Positions 16,654 to 25,701 of a stretch of 64,000 nucleotides of DNA are shown here, in pieces. The DNA is from RYN-230 sp963813975. Its GTDB lineage: Bacteria > Actinomycetota > Actinomycetes > Streptosporangiales > Streptosporangiaceae. The position numbers and the translations under genes were made by a program. Position 1 is the first letter of the stretch. Each line of letters starts with the position of its first letter. Below the pieces are notes generated by a model, which saw only the letters and a list, made by a program, of their open reading frames with translations, had not been told where the DNA came from and made no database searches. Where the stretch lies: positions 496,001 through 560,000 of the forward strand of contig CAWFAP010000001.1 of NCBI GenBank assembly GCA_963813975.1, read 5' to 3'.

Positions 16654-17402
16654 ATGACCACTGGCAGAGCGAGGTCGGAGCGTGGTGGGCGCAGCGGCTA
16701 GGCCTGCCCCGCGCCGCTCTGCGCACGGGCGGACCGTACCCGGTCCCCGGTTCCGGACACGCCGGGGTGATAGCGGTGACCGGTGCCGACCGGCCACTCG
16801 GCTACGGGCCGCTCTCCGCACTTCCCGGGCTGCGCCGGGTCCTGGACGCTCTTCCCAGCGGTCGGCTGCTGGCGGAGGGCGGCCTTCTCCCGGGCGGGCC
16901 GCTGGCGGCCGCCGCCGCCCGGATCAGCGATGCCTTCGGCACCCGGCCCGGCGCGGTGATCGGGCCCGCCTGGTACGGCTACGCCACGGCGGCCAGCCTG
17001 ACCCCGTGCGCAGCCTGGCGGTGCGGCCGCTGTCCCCGGATGATTCCCCGGCTGGCCCGGTTGCGCGAGCAGACGCCGCCCGCGGAACGGGACGAGAGCG
17101 GCACGGACGGGCTTCCTGCGTTCGGCTACCTCGACGGGGATGCCCTGCTGGCGGTCGCCTGCCTGGGCGTGTGGCACGAGATGCCGACCCTGGGCGTGCT
17201 CACGCATCCCTATCACCGGGGGCGGGGCCGGGCCCGGGCGGTGGTCGCCAGGGCCGCCCAGGCGGCCCTGGACCGACGGGCCGTGGTCCAGTACCGCGCC
17301 TGGCGGGCTAACGTGACCTCGATCACGGTGGCCCGGCGGACGGGGTTCGTGCACTACTGCGACGGCCTGGTCGTCAACCTCGCCGAGCCGCCCGGGGGCT
17401 GA
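16654..17402 (+). pseudogene. GNAT acetyltransferase with several frame breaks
   Basis: The C-terminal GNAT fold is clear (AFGYLDGDALLAVACLGVWHEMPTLGVLTHP, the acetyl-CoA loop HRGRGRARAVV, QYRAWRANVTSITVARRTGF). Reading it fully needs three repairs: one base after ATG 16654 to join WQSEVGAWWAQRLGLPR, one base near 17003, and two bases near 17045. Between the last two, about 14 residues (VRSLAVRPLSPDD) lie in another frame. The unrepaired frame from GTG 16767 to 17402 is open for 211 residues and could still make a protein with a scrambled middle. Confidence 0.65.
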
Positions 17403-17404
17403 GG

Positions 17405-17422
17405 GGCCGCCGCCCGGCGGCC
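17405..17422. terminator. Perfect hairpin between convergent genes
   Basis: GGCCGCC (17405-17411) pairs with GGCGGCC (17416-17422) around a 4-nt loop. It is located 3 bp after the GNAT stop and 25 bp before the end of the convergent NTF2-like gene, so it may serve both. Confidence 0.6.
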
Positions 17423-17446
17423 GCTGGACGGGCCGCAAGCCGGCGG

Positions 17447-17809
17447 TTACGCGCCCGGGCTGAGCTCGGGCTGGTCGAGCAGGCGGAGCCAGGTCCCGTC
17501 CGGCTGCCTGCGGGCCACCTGCACCCGGACCCCGGTGCCGTCGCGGGCCACGGTCGCGGTGAGCGCGATGTCGCCGCTGACCAGGGTGGGCAGCGGCGTT
17601 TCCGGCTCGAAACGCGGCGCGTTGGCCAGCACCTTCTCCCACAGGGCGCGGATTGCCTCGCGGCCGGTCGTCTGGCTGCCCGGCGGGTAGGCCATCACCG
17701 CGGCGGGCTCGTAGAGCGCGGCGATCCCGGCCGCGTCACCGGCGTTGGCGTGTTCCACGAAGAGCCGGGTGAGATCCTCGGGCTGGCGAGCTTTCTCCTG
17801 GGCAGGCAT
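17447..17809 (-). CDS. SnoaL/YybH-like NTF2-fold protein
   Basis: This 120-residue single-domain protein has the SnoaL/DUF4440 pattern LTRLFVEHANAGDAAGIAALYEPAAVMAYPPG, GREAIRALWEKVLAN and a C-terminal strand pair. Such proteins act as small hydrolases, isomerases or binding proteins. The ATG at 17809 has GGAGGG 5-6 nt upstream. It is divergent from a LysR-type regulator 154 bp away, the usual arrangement for a LysR target gene. Substrate is unknown. Confidence 0.85.
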   Translation of the reverse strand: MPAQEKARQPEDLTRLFVEHANAGDAAGIAALYEPAAVMAYPPGSQTTGREAIRALWEKVLANAPRFEPETPLPTLVSGDIALTATVARDGTGVRVQVARRQPDGTWLRLLDQPELSPGA

Positions 17810-17939
17810 GACCCTCCGTTCCGCGGCCCGCGTGACCGCGTGGTCACCGGTTTCGCGGACCGTGGGCCGGCCCGCGCATCCTTCCGTTCTGCACTACCCA
17901 GCCTGGCCGGGACCAGGTGAGAAGTCCAACAGATGGTTT

Positions 17940-17954
17940 TTCTTGAAGCTAGAA
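17940..17954. promoter_or_regulatory. Possible LysR-type binding site
   Basis: TTCT-N7-AGAA is a dyad of the T-N11-A class that LysR-type regulators favour. It is 10 bp before the regulator start, in the short AT-richer end of the divergent gap. Weak: such short dyads occur by chance. Confidence 0.25.
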
Positions 17955-17963
17955 TCTCTGGTT

Positions 17964-18854
17964 ATGGAACTGAGGCAGCTGGAGTACTTCGTCACGGTGG
18001 CCGAGGACGCGAACTTCACCCGCGCCGCGGAGCGCGTGCACGTCAGCCAGTCGGGGGTCAGCGCGCAGATCCGCCAGCTCGAGCGGGACCTGGGGGCGCC
18101 CCTGATCGATCGGTCAGGCCGGGTAGCCACGCTCACCGGGGCCGGGGCAGCTGCGCTGCCGCACGCCCGGGCCGCCCTCGCGGCCGCGGCAGCCGTCCGG
18201 CAGGCGGTGGACGACGTGACCGGGCTGCTCTCCGGCCGGATCGTGGTCGGGATGGTGACGGCCTGCACCGTCACCCCGCTGTTCGACGCCCTCGCCGCAT
18301 TCCATCTCGCCCATCCAGGCATCGAGATCGCGCTGCTGGAAGGCAACTCCGACTGGCTGATCGAGCGCGTCCGGACTGGCGCGGCCGACCTGGCTCTCAT
18401 CGGGGCGGCCGGTACCCCTCCGGGGGGACTGGAGGCGCTCACGATCGTCAGCGAGGGCCTCGTGGCCGCGGTGCCTCCCAGCCATCCGCTCGCCGGCCGG
18501 GGCGCGGTCACCCTGGCCGAGGTCACCGGGTACCCGATCGTCAGCCTGCCTGCGGGAACCGGGGTGCGCGCCGTCTTCGATCAGTCCTGCGCCGCCCAGG
18601 GACGCCGGCCGGGCATCGCGCTCCAGGCCACCGCGCCGGGCGCGGTCGCCGACCTGGCCGGGCGCGGGCTGGGGGTGGCCATTCTCTCCGAGACCATGGC
18701 GGCCGGATTCTCCGGCCAGCTGACCGCGGTCGCCATCGAGGACATTGTGATCCCGTCGCTGCTCGCGCTGATCTGGGCACCACGCGAGAGCCCGGCCCTG
18801 CGCGAACTCCTGGTGCACAGCCGCCAGGCTTTCGGCCGCCGGCCACCCAGGTAA
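17964..18854 (+). CDS. LysR-family transcriptional regulator
   Basis: This 296-residue protein has an N-terminal winged helix (MELRQLEYFVTVAEDANFTRAAERVHVSQSGVSAQIRQLE) and a two-lobed effector-binding domain (GRIVVGMVTACTVTPLFDALAAFH, GLVAAVPPSHPLAG, VADLAGRGLGVAILSE). The start is ATG at 17964. The divergent NTF2-like gene is its most likely target. The effector cannot be predicted. Confidence 0.92.
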   Translation: MELRQLEYFVTVAEDANFTRAAERVHVSQSGVSAQIRQLERDLGAPLIDRSGRVATLTGAGAAALPHARAALAAAAAVRQAVDDVTGLLSGRIVVGMVTACTVTPLFDALAAFHLAHPGIEIALLEGNSDWLIERVRTGAADLALIGAAGTPPGGLEALTIVSEGLVAAVPPSHPLAGRGAVTLAEVTGYPIVSLPAGTGVRAVFDQSCAAQGRRPGIALQATAPGAVADLAGRGLGVAILSETMAAGFSGQLTAVAIEDIVIPSLLALIWAPRESPALRELLVHSRQAFGRRPPR

Positions 18855-18860
18855 CCGGGG

Positions 18861-19541
18861 TCAGCGCCCGATGGCCGGGCGGGGCCGGGGCTGGCGGGTC
18901 AGCCACTGCCAGAACGTCCGCCGGGGCGGCCGCGGAGGCCGGGGCGGCCGCCGCCGCGGCCGGGCGGTGATAAGGCCGCTGCCGACCTTGCCGGACACCT
19001 GGATCTGCAGTACGGACGCGTCCGGGCCCCAGGGTGCCCTGACCTCCAGCCTGCCGCTGCGGACCGCCACGTCGTCCATATCGACCACGATGCCGGGCTT
19101 GATGACCAGCGTGAGCATCCCGGAGCCCACCTCGGCATCGATGGGGAGCACTGGCTGCGTGATGACCGCCTCGGTGAAGTCCAGCGTCACGTGGCCGCTC
19201 TTGACCCGGACCTCCATCCGGCGCGGGACGAGCCACGGCCCGGTGCGCTCCACGCTGGAGTACTGGGACTCGATGCGGACCACGTCCTTGGGCGCCGGCG
19301 CGCCCAGCACGGTCCCGGCGGCGGATGGCAGGTCCCTCGTGACCGAGGCGAGCTCGGCGTAGGTGCGCGCGGTCAGCGCCACCTCCAGGCGCTGATCGAG
19401 TTCCTCCGCGGTCAGCCTGCCGTCACCGGCGGCCACCCGCAGCTCCTCGGCCACGCGGTCCCGGTCCTCGTACGAGACCCGCAGTTCACCGCGGGGGACC
19501 GGGTTCTCGCTCTGGTCGGCCGGCCGCAATTCGCCCGTCAT
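18861..19541 (-). CDS. DUF1707 (SHOCT-like) domain protein
   Basis: Residues about 20-75 form a DUF1707 domain (LRVSYEDRDRVAEELRVAAGDGRLTAEELDQRLEVALTARTYAEL). After a linker, residues about 90-190 are a beta-rich region like the cell-wall-active-antibiotic-response C-terminal domain (VRIESQYSSVERTGPW). The last 30 residues are extremely Arg/Pro-rich (PRRRPPRPPRPPRR). The ATG at 19541 is preferred over GTG 19547; neither has a good ribosome site. Function is unknown; DUF1707 proteins often accompany envelope-stress systems. Confidence 0.85.
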   Translation of the reverse strand: MTGELRPADQSENPVPRGELRVSYEDRDRVAEELRVAAGDGRLTAEELDQRLEVALTARTYAELASVTRDLPSAAGTVLGAPAPKDVVRIESQYSSVERTGPWLVPRRMEVRVKSGHVTLDFTEAVITQPVLPIDAEVGSGMLTLVIKPGIVVDMDDVAVRSGRLEVRAPWGPDASVLQIQVSGKVGSGLITARPRRRPPRPPRPPRRTFWQWLTRQPRPRPAIGR

Positions 19542-19588
19542 GGGCACACTCTACGGCCCGGGCCGGGACCTGGGGAGAGCGCGAGCCT

Positions 19589-19990
19589 TCACGCAGCCCC
19601 GGTGGGCGCCGTCCCGATGGGTGCAGCCCAGGGGGGACGCGGGATGAGGCAGAACGGATGCCCGGCCGGGTCGGCGTACACAGCGCAGTCGCGGCCGGCG
19701 CCGGACAGCCGCCGGGCGCCTAGGCCCAGCACCCGCGGCCCGGCGGCTTCGACGTCATCGACCATGACGTCGAAGTGCATCTGCTGCGGGCGGGCCGGAT
19801 CCGGCCACTGCGGCGGCTGGAAGTCCTGGGCGAGCTGGAAGGCGATCCCCGAGGTGGTGTCGCTGGCGGCGACGACCGCGAAGTCGTCCTCCTGCCAGGT
19901 GATGGGCAGCCCGAGCAGCTCGGAGTAGAACGCGGCCAGCACGGCCGGATCCGGGCAGTCCACGATGACGTGGTGGAGACGTCCGATCAC
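19589..19990 (-). CDS. VOC (glyoxalase/bleomycin-resistance fold) protein
   Basis: This 133-residue protein of two VOC half-modules begins MIGRLHHVIVDCPDPAVLAAFY and ends YADPAGHPFCLIPR. This is the actinobacterial glyoxalase_6-like group, common but mostly uncharacterised. The GTG at 19990 places the first beta strand at the usual position; in-frame sequence further upstream is low-quality and is not included. Usually metal-dependent; substrate unknown. Confidence 0.85.
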   Translation of the reverse strand: MIGRLHHVIVDCPDPAVLAAFYSELLGLPITWQEDDFAVVAASDTTSGIAFQLAQDFQPPQWPDPARPQQMHFDVMVDDVEAAGPRVLGLGARRLSGAGRDCAVYADPAGHPFCLIPRPPWAAPIGTAPTGAA

Positions 19991-20208
19991 GGTCCCATGG
20001 TGGCAGGAGCGGCGGCGGCCCGTGGCCGGTAGCGGCCGGCATGCCCCGGGTGGCCGCTGCGGGGATGCCACCACGCCGTCACCGGTGGGGGTACCCACCG
20101 CGGGCTGGTCGATACCGCACCCTTGCGGCCAGCCCGGGCAGGCCATCTACTCGTACCCATGGACGGCGTGGGGGGGCGTGGCCGCGTGGATCGCCGGGGG
20201 AGCAGACC

Positions 20209-22632
20209 GTGCTGATCACCGCGACCTGGCTGCGCCTGGACGCACGCCGGCGCTGGCGGTCGCTGACCGTCCTGGCCCTGCTCATCGCCCTGGCCACCGC
20301 GACCATCCTGACCTCCATCGCGGGTGCCCGCCGGGGCGAGAGCGCCTACAACCGGCTGCAGGCCCGCACGCTGCCCGCTACCGCCACCGTCCTGCCCAAC
20401 CAGCCCGGGTTCAACTGGGCCAGGATCGCGGCCCTGCCCGAAGTCGCCGCGCTGACCAGGTTCCCGGTCGTATTCGGGTTCGACCTCCGGGGTTACCCGG
20501 ACGTGAGTACGGGGTTCCCGATTGCCGACAACCAGATGACCCGGACCATAGAACGCCCGGTAATCCTGGCCGGGAGACTGTTCAACCCGCACCGCGCCGA
20601 TGAGGTCATCGTCACGCCCAAGTTCGCCGCTACCTCCGGCAAGCATGTGGGGGACATGCTGACCCTGGAACTGGCCAGCCCCCAGCAGGCCAACCTGGGG
20701 TACGACGGGTCAACCGGGCCACCACGCGGGCCGGAGGCCCGGGCCCGCATCGTGGGAGTGGTCCGCACGCCGTGGGGGCTCGACGCGGACACGCCAGGCT
20801 CGCCCGGCGGCATCCTCTCTTCGCCCGCCCTTTTCAGCCGGTACCGCGTTGACATGCTGGGCACGACCGGGCACGCATACATCAACGCGCTGGTGCGGCT
20901 CAAGGGCGGCGAGGCCGCGATGCCCGCCTTCCGTGCCGACCTGGCCCGGGTGACCGGGCGGTCCGACATCGATGTGTGGGACAACGATCAGCAAATCGGC
21001 GATCCCATCCGCCGGGTCACGGCCTACGAGGCCGCCTGCTTGCTGGCGTTCGGTCTCGCGGCCCTGGTCGCGGCCCTGTTCCTCATCGGCCAGTCCGTGG
21101 CCCGGTACACCTCCGCCACCGTGCCGGACCTTCAGGTGCTGCAGGCCGTGGGCATGACCCGCCAGCAGGCCATCGCGGCCGCCGCGGCCGGGCCATTCCT
21201 GGCCGGGCTGGCCGGCGGCACGCTGGGCGTGGCCGGTGCCATCGTGGCCTCGCAATGGATGCCGATCGGCATGGCGTCGATCGCCGAGCCGCACCCCGGC
21301 ATCGGCCTGGACTGGCTGGTCCTGGCCCCGGGATGGGTCCTGGTCCCGCTCCTGGTGCTGGCCGGCTCGGCGGCCGCGGCGGCAGTCGCGCTGACCGCCG
21401 GGCGCAGGCCGGCGGCCCAGCGCCGGTCTGTGGTCGCGGCGGCGGCCGCCGCCGCGAACTTCCCGGTCTCCCTGGTGGTAGGGGCCCGGTTCGCGCTCGA
21501 GCCCGGCCGCGGGCGCTCCACCGTGCCGGTCCGGTCGGCCCTGGTGGGTGCCATCGTCGGCGTGCTCGGAGTGCTGGCGGCCTTCACCTTCTCGGCCGGT
21601 GTCTCGGATGCGGTCAGCCACCCGGCGCGGTTCGGGCAGACCTGGCAGCTGACCACATTCCTCGGCTACAACGGGCAGGATTTCGGGCCGGCCAGCCGGG
21701 TGCTGCGGGCCGTGGCCGCCGACCGGGACGTGACCGGGGTCGAGGACGCTCGCATCGGCGGCGCGCAGGCCGGCCAGGTGTCGATCGAGAGCTTCACCTA
21801 CGCCCCGGTGGGCGGCAAGCGGCCGGCGGTGGTCCTCACGGCCGGGCGGATGCCGGCCAGCCCGGATGAGATCGTGCTGGCCCCGACGACCGCGGAGGAG
21901 CTGCACGCGAGGACGGGCTCCGTGGTCCGGCTCACCGGCGGGACCGCCGCCAGGAAGGCCGTACGGGTCACCGGCATCGGCTTCATCCCCCCGGGACCGC
22001 ACAATGGGTACGCGGACGGGGCCTGGCTCACTCCCGCCGGGTACAACCGGATCTTCGACGGCGCGAGCTTCGGGTTCAAGTTCCGCGCCGCGACCGTGTC
22101 GCTGCGCCCGGGCGCGGACGTCCGGGCCGTCGCGCGCCGGCTGGACGCCACGGCCGCGGCGATCCCGGGTGGCAAGGTGTTCACCTTCACGCCACCGGCT
22201 CCGATGCCGGAGGTCCAGGAGATCAGGGACCTGGAACTGCTGCCTGTCGCGCTGAGCGCGTTCCTGGCCCTGCTAGCCGTCAGCGCGGTCGGTCATGCCC
22301 TGTCCATTGCCGTCCGCCGCCGGCGTCACGATCTGGCGGTGCTCCGCGCGCTCGGTATCACGCGGCGGCAGTCGCGCCTGGTGGTCACCACCCAGGCCAG
22401 CCTGCTGGCCATGATCGGCCTGATCTTCGGGATACCCCTGGGCATTGCGCTCGGCCGGGCCGTGTGGCGTGCGGTGGCCGGCTTCACCCCCCTGGCGTAC
22501 CAGCCGCCGGTGGCCCTGCTGGCCCTGCTCCTGATCGGCCCGGTCGCCCTGCTGGCCGCGAACGCGCTGGCCGCCTGGCCCCGGCGCCGCGCCGCGCGGC
22601 TGCACGCCGGGCAGGTCCTGCGCAGCGAGTAA
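20209..22632 (+). CDS. FtsX-type ABC transporter permease (MacB-like), no adjacent ATPase
   Basis: This 807-residue protein has an N-terminal membrane segment (residues about 15-36), a large extracellular domain, three membrane helices around residues 280-400, a second extracellular domain, and a C-terminal FtsX permease module (VGHALSIAVRRRRHDLAVLRALGITRRQSRLVVTTQ). This duplicated layout is typical of actinobacterial lipoprotein/drug-export permeases, which normally pair with a LolD-like ATPase; none is adjacent here. The GTG at 20209 follows GGGGGAG. It is divergent from the VOC gene and upstream of lexA. Confidence 0.88.
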   Translation: MLITATWLRLDARRRWRSLTVLALLIALATATILTSIAGARRGESAYNRLQARTLPATATVLPNQPGFNWARIAALPEVAALTRFPVVFGFDLRGYPDVSTGFPIADNQMTRTIERPVILAGRLFNPHRADEVIVTPKFAATSGKHVGDMLTLELASPQQANLGYDGSTGPPRGPEARARIVGVVRTPWGLDADTPGSPGGILSSPALFSRYRVDMLGTTGHAYINALVRLKGGEAAMPAFRADLARVTGRSDIDVWDNDQQIGDPIRRVTAYEAACLLAFGLAALVAALFLIGQSVARYTSATVPDLQVLQAVGMTRQQAIAAAAAGPFLAGLAGGTLGVAGAIVASQWMPIGMASIAEPHPGIGLDWLVLAPGWVLVPLLVLAGSAAAAAVALTAGRRPAAQRRSVVAAAAAAANFPVSLVVGARFALEPGRGRSTVPVRSALVGAIVGVLGVLAAFTFSAGVSDAVSHPARFGQTWQLTTFLGYNGQDFGPASRVLRAVAADRDVTGVEDARIGGAQAGQVSIESFTYAPVGGKRPAVVLTAGRMPASPDEIVLAPTTAEELHARTGSVVRLTGGTAARKAVRVTGIGFIPPGPHNGYADGAWLTPAGYNRIFDGASFGFKFRAATVSLRPGADVRAVARRLDATAAAIPGGKVFTFTPPAPMPEVQEIRDLELLPVALSAFLALLAVSAVGHALSIAVRRRRHDLAVLRALGITRRQSRLVVTTQASLLAMIGLIFGIPLGIALGRAVWRAVAGFTPLAYQPPVALLALLLIGPVALLAANALAAWPRRRAARLHAGQVLRSE

Positions 22633-22720
22633 CCCGGACGCCGGGCCGGGCTGACACCCAGCGGGACGGCGGCTAGCCTTAGAAAGCTGGATCGACGACG
22701 GTTTTGTTAGACAACGTTGA

Positions 22721-22736
22721 TCGAACTTGTATTCGA
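22721..22736. promoter_or_regulatory. LexA binding site (SOS box) upstream of lexA
   Basis: TCGAACTTGTATTCGA matches the actinobacterial/Gram-positive SOS consensus TCGAAC-N4-GTTCGA at all but one position. It lies 60 bp upstream of the lexA start, in a locally AT-rich promoter patch, as expected for autorepression. Confidence 0.85.
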
Positions 22737-22795
22737 CAACCGGCGTCGCGGCTGCTAGCGTCGCAGCACGCACACACCGCCCAGGCGGAGGTCTG

Positions 22796-23578
22796 ATGAG
22801 CAGCACGAGCGGCGACACGCAGGTTCACGGGCCGGGTGAACCGCACCCCGGCCGCGATCTCACGTCGCGCCAGCGCGAGGTGCTCCACGCCATCGAGGGA
22901 TTCCGGCAGGAACACCAGTACGGGCCGAGCGTGCGGGACATCGGCCGGGCGGTCGGGCTGGGCCCGTCTGGCGTGCAGCACCACCTTAATGTGCTGCGGC
23001 AGAAGGGATGGCTGAGCGCTACCTCACCCGGGCGGGCGCGGGCCTCCGTGGTGCTGGCGCCCGGCCACCCGGTCATCGAGGTCATCGAACCCCGCCAGGC
23101 GACCGGGGCGATCCGGGCCAGGTCCCGGGAGACCCGGAAGGCCCGTGAGCCCGGCCGGACCACCCGGACGTCTGAGACCCTGCGCACGGTGGGCACCCAG
23201 AACGCCGCCTACGTGCGACTGCTCGGGGAGATCGCCGCGGGCTACCCGAAAGACGCCCACCAGTCCGTGGAGGACGTCTTCCCGCTGCCCAAGCAGCTGG
23301 TGGGCGAGGGTGACCTGTTCATGCTCAAGGTGGTCGGCGATTCCATGATCGATGCGGCTATCGCCGACGGTGACTGGGTGGTCGTCCGCGAGCAGCAGGT
23401 GGCCGAGAACGGTGAGATCATCGCGGCCATGATCGAGGGGGAGGCCACGGTCAAGAGCTACCGGATGTCCGATGGCCATATCTGGCTGATGCCGCACAAT
23501 CCGGCGTTCACCCCCATCCGGGGGGATGGGGCGACCATCCTCGGCAAGGTGGTCAGCGTCCTGCGCCGGGTACGGTGA
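22796..23578 (+). CDS. lexA: LexA SOS repressor
   Basis: This 260-residue repressor has an N-terminal winged helix (SRQREVLHAIEGFRQEHQYGPSVRDIGRAVGLGPSGVQHHLNVL), a long basic linker, and the S24 autoprotease domain. The cleavage bond Ala148-Gly149 (EIAAGYPKD), nucleophile Ser183 (VGDSMIDAAI) and general base Lys220 (EATVKSY) are all present. RecA-stimulated self-cleavage derepresses DNA-damage genes. The linker of about 45 residues is longer than in E. coli LexA, as in other actinobacteria. The ATG at 22796 follows GGAG. Confidence 0.96.
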   Translation: MSSTSGDTQVHGPGEPHPGRDLTSRQREVLHAIEGFRQEHQYGPSVRDIGRAVGLGPSGVQHHLNVLRQKGWLSATSPGRARASVVLAPGHPVIEVIEPRQATGAIRARSRETRKAREPGRTTRTSETLRTVGTQNAAYVRLLGEIAAGYPKDAHQSVEDVFPLPKQLVGEGDLFMLKVVGDSMIDAAIADGDWVVVREQQVAENGEIIAAMIEGEATVKSYRMSDGHIWLMPHNPAFTPIRGDGATILGKVVSVLRRVR

Positions 23579-23627
23579 CCCAGGGGCCGGGCTGAGCCGG
23601 CGGGCTCGCGGCGGACAGGGGGTCACG

Positions 23628-24224
23628 ATGACGATTCAGCCAGGGTGGGACGCCTCGTACGTGGCGGACCAGCCGCCCCCGTGGGACATCGGCCGCCCGC
23701 AGCCGGTCTTCTCCCGCCTCGCTGAGCACGGCCTGCTCCGCGGCCGGCTCCTCGACGCGGGCTGCGGAACCGGGGAGAACACCATGATGGCGGCGGCGCG
23801 CGGCGCCGACGCCCTGGGCGTGGACGTCGCGCCCACCGCCATCGCGCGGGCCCGGCGGAAAACAGCCGAGCGCGGCAGCACGGCCCGGTTCGAGGTCGCC
23901 GACGTGCTGGACCTCGCCCGGCTGGGCCAGACCTTTGACACGGTGGTGGACAGCGGGGTGTTCCACGTATTCGATGACGGGGACCGGGCCCGGTACGTGA
24001 CCAGCCTGGCCTCGGTGATGCGCCCGGGGGCGACCTGCTACCTGCTGTGCTTCAGCGACCGGCAGCCGGGCACGATGGGGCCGCGGCGGATCACCCAGGA
24101 CGAGCTGACCGCCGCGTTCCGCGACGGCTGGGACATCGGCAGCATCACCGCCGAGACGTTCGCGGTCAGCTTCATGGGTGCCTCGGAAGCACAGGCCTGG
24201 CTGGCCATCATCACGCGTTCCTGA
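23628..24224 (+). CDS. Class I SAM-dependent methyltransferase
   Basis: This 198-residue protein has the glycine-rich SAM motif LLDAGCGTGENTMMAA, acidic motif II ALGVDVAPTAI, and TFDTVVDSGVFHVFDDGDRARYVTSLASVMRPG as the motif IV/post region. It resembles small methyltransferases near the thiopurine/tellurite-type group. The ATG at 23628 lacks a strong ribosome site. It is 49 bp after lexA and could be cotranscribed. Substrate is unknown. Confidence 0.88.
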   Translation: MTIQPGWDASYVADQPPPWDIGRPQPVFSRLAEHGLLRGRLLDAGCGTGENTMMAAARGADALGVDVAPTAIARARRKTAERGSTARFEVADVLDLARLGQTFDTVVDSGVFHVFDDGDRARYVTSLASVMRPGATCYLLCFSDRQPGTMGPRRITQDELTAAFRDGWDIGSITAETFAVSFMGASEAQAWLAIITRS

Positions 24225-24362
24225 CCGCGGCCGGCGGGTCGTCCCGGCCGGGCCGGCCCAGGTCCGGGAGTCAGGGACCGCGACCCACATCCGCTGCCGG
24301 CCGGTGCAGGCGGGCGGGCGGCCGGCCCGCCAAATGTCGGCGGGCCGTGCTTGGCTGGCTGC

Positions 24363-24935
24363 GTGGCTACGACGCAGTACTACACCGCGACCAGCATCGA
24401 CGGCTTCATCGCCGATCCCGGGAACTCGCTCGACTGGCTGTTCCAGGTCGGCTCCGGCGGCGATGCGGGGAACGCCCGCTTCGGGCCCTTCATGGCTCGG
24501 GTCGGCGCGATGGCGATGGGCGCCACCACCTACGAGTGGGTGCTCAACCACGAACGGCTGCTCGAGGATCCCTCGAGCTGGCAGGAGTACTACGGCGCCA
24601 CTCCATGCTGGGTGTTCACCCACCGGGACTTGCCCGCGGTGCCCGGCGCCACCCTGACGTTCACCCAGGGGAGCGTCCGGGATGCGCACCAGCAGATGAC
24701 CGAGGCAGCGGGGGACCGGAACGTCTGGCTGGTCGGCGGCGGTGACCTGGCCGGCCAGTTCGCGGACGAGGGCCTCCTGGACGAGATCCTGCTCAGCGTC
24801 GCCCCGGTGACGCTGGGCGCGGGCGCACCGTTGCTGCCGCGCCGGCTGCTCTCGTCCCGGCTGACGCTGACCACGGTGGACCGCGACGAGTACTTCGCGT
24901 ACCTCAGCTACCAGGTGACGCCCCATCCCGCCTGA
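24363..24935 (+). CDS. Dihydrofolate reductase-like (RibD C-terminal domain) protein
   Basis: This 190-residue RibD_C/DHFR-fold protein has TSIDGFIADPGNSLDWLF at the N-terminus, MGATTYEWVL, and NVWLVGGGDLAGQFADEGLLDEILLSVAPVTLGAG as the NADPH/dimer region. These family members are usually reductases of unknown substrate rather than true folate enzymes. The GTG at 24363 gives the conserved N-terminus; a TTG 12 bp upstream is the alternative. It is convergent with the LysE gene. Confidence 0.87.
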   Translation: MATTQYYTATSIDGFIADPGNSLDWLFQVGSGGDAGNARFGPFMARVGAMAMGATTYEWVLNHERLLEDPSSWQEYYGATPCWVFTHRDLPAVPGATLTFTQGSVRDAHQQMTEAAGDRNVWLVGGGDLAGQFADEGLLDEILLSVAPVTLGAGAPLLPRRLLSSRLTLTTVDRDEYFAYLSYQVTPHPA

Positions 24936-24957
24936 CGCCCCGGGCCACGGGACGCCT

Positions 24958-24980
24958 GTCCCCGCCTGACGGCCGGGGAC
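24958..24980. terminator. Hairpin between convergent genes
   Basis: GTCCCCG (24958-24964) pairs with CGGGGAC (24974-24980) around a 9-nt loop, 22 bp after the reductase stop and 42 bp before the end of the LysE gene. It is probably bidirectional. Confidence 0.55.
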
Positions 24981-25022
24981 GTGACCGCATGCCCGCCTGA
25001 CCCGGCTGACCCGGGCGGCCGG

Positions 25023-25661
25023 TCAGTCCTTGCGGCCGGTGAGGGCCAGGCTGGCGCCGATGCCGATCATGGCCAGGCCGCCGGCCCCGCCGACCATCTC
25101 GAGCCGGCGGGGGGAGCGGGCCAGCCAGGCCCGCGCCGTCCCGGCGGCGAGCGCCCAGATGCTGTCGCACACCACCGCGATGCCCAGGAAGACCGCCCCG
25201 AGCAGCAGCATCTGGACCGGGATGTGCCCGGCCGGCCGGTTCACGAACTGGGGCAGGACGGCCGCGAAGAACACGATCACCTTCGGGTTGCTCACCCCGA
25301 CCACGACCCCGTCCCGCAGGATCCGGCGGAAGCTCCTCGGCTGGGCCGCGACGTCCAGCGCCTCACGCAGCGTGCCGCGGTGCCGGATGGCCTGCACGCC
25401 GAGGTAGACGAGATAGGCGGCGCCGGCCAGCTTGATCGCGGTGAAGATGGCCACGGACCGCTCGACCAGCGCCCCGATGCCGAATGCCACCGCCACGACC
25501 TGCAGGTAGACGCCGATCTGGCCGCCAGCGGCGGTGCCGACACCGGCCGCCCGGCCGAGCATCAGCGAGCGGCTGACCACGAACAGAACGTTAGGGCCCG
25601 GCACAATGATCAGCACGAACGAGATGAGCGCGAACGCGAGCAGGTGGCTGGTGGGAAGCAT
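25023..25661 (-). CDS. LysE/RhtB-family amino-acid exporter
   Basis: This 212-residue membrane protein with about six hydrophobic segments has the family N-terminus LLAFALISFVLIIVPGPNVLFV and the SNPKVIVFFAAVLPQFV motif after the cytoplasmic loop. It exports amino acids or similar solutes by proton exchange. The ATG at 25661 fits. It is divergent from the peptidase E gene with a 40-bp gap. Specific substrate unknown. Confidence 0.9.
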   Translation of the reverse strand: MLPTSHLLAFALISFVLIIVPGPNVLFVVSRSLMLGRAAGVGTAAGGQIGVYLQVVAVAFGIGALVERSVAIFTAIKLAGAAYLVYLGVQAIRHRGTLREALDVAAQPRSFRRILRDGVVVGVSNPKVIVFFAAVLPQFVNRPAGHIPVQMLLLGAVFLGIAVVCDSIWALAAGTARAWLARSPRRLEMVGGAGGLAMIGIGASLALTGRKD

Positions 25662-25701
25662 GCCTCCAGCCTAAGCAGCGGGCGACCCCTAGGCTGGGCC
25701 G

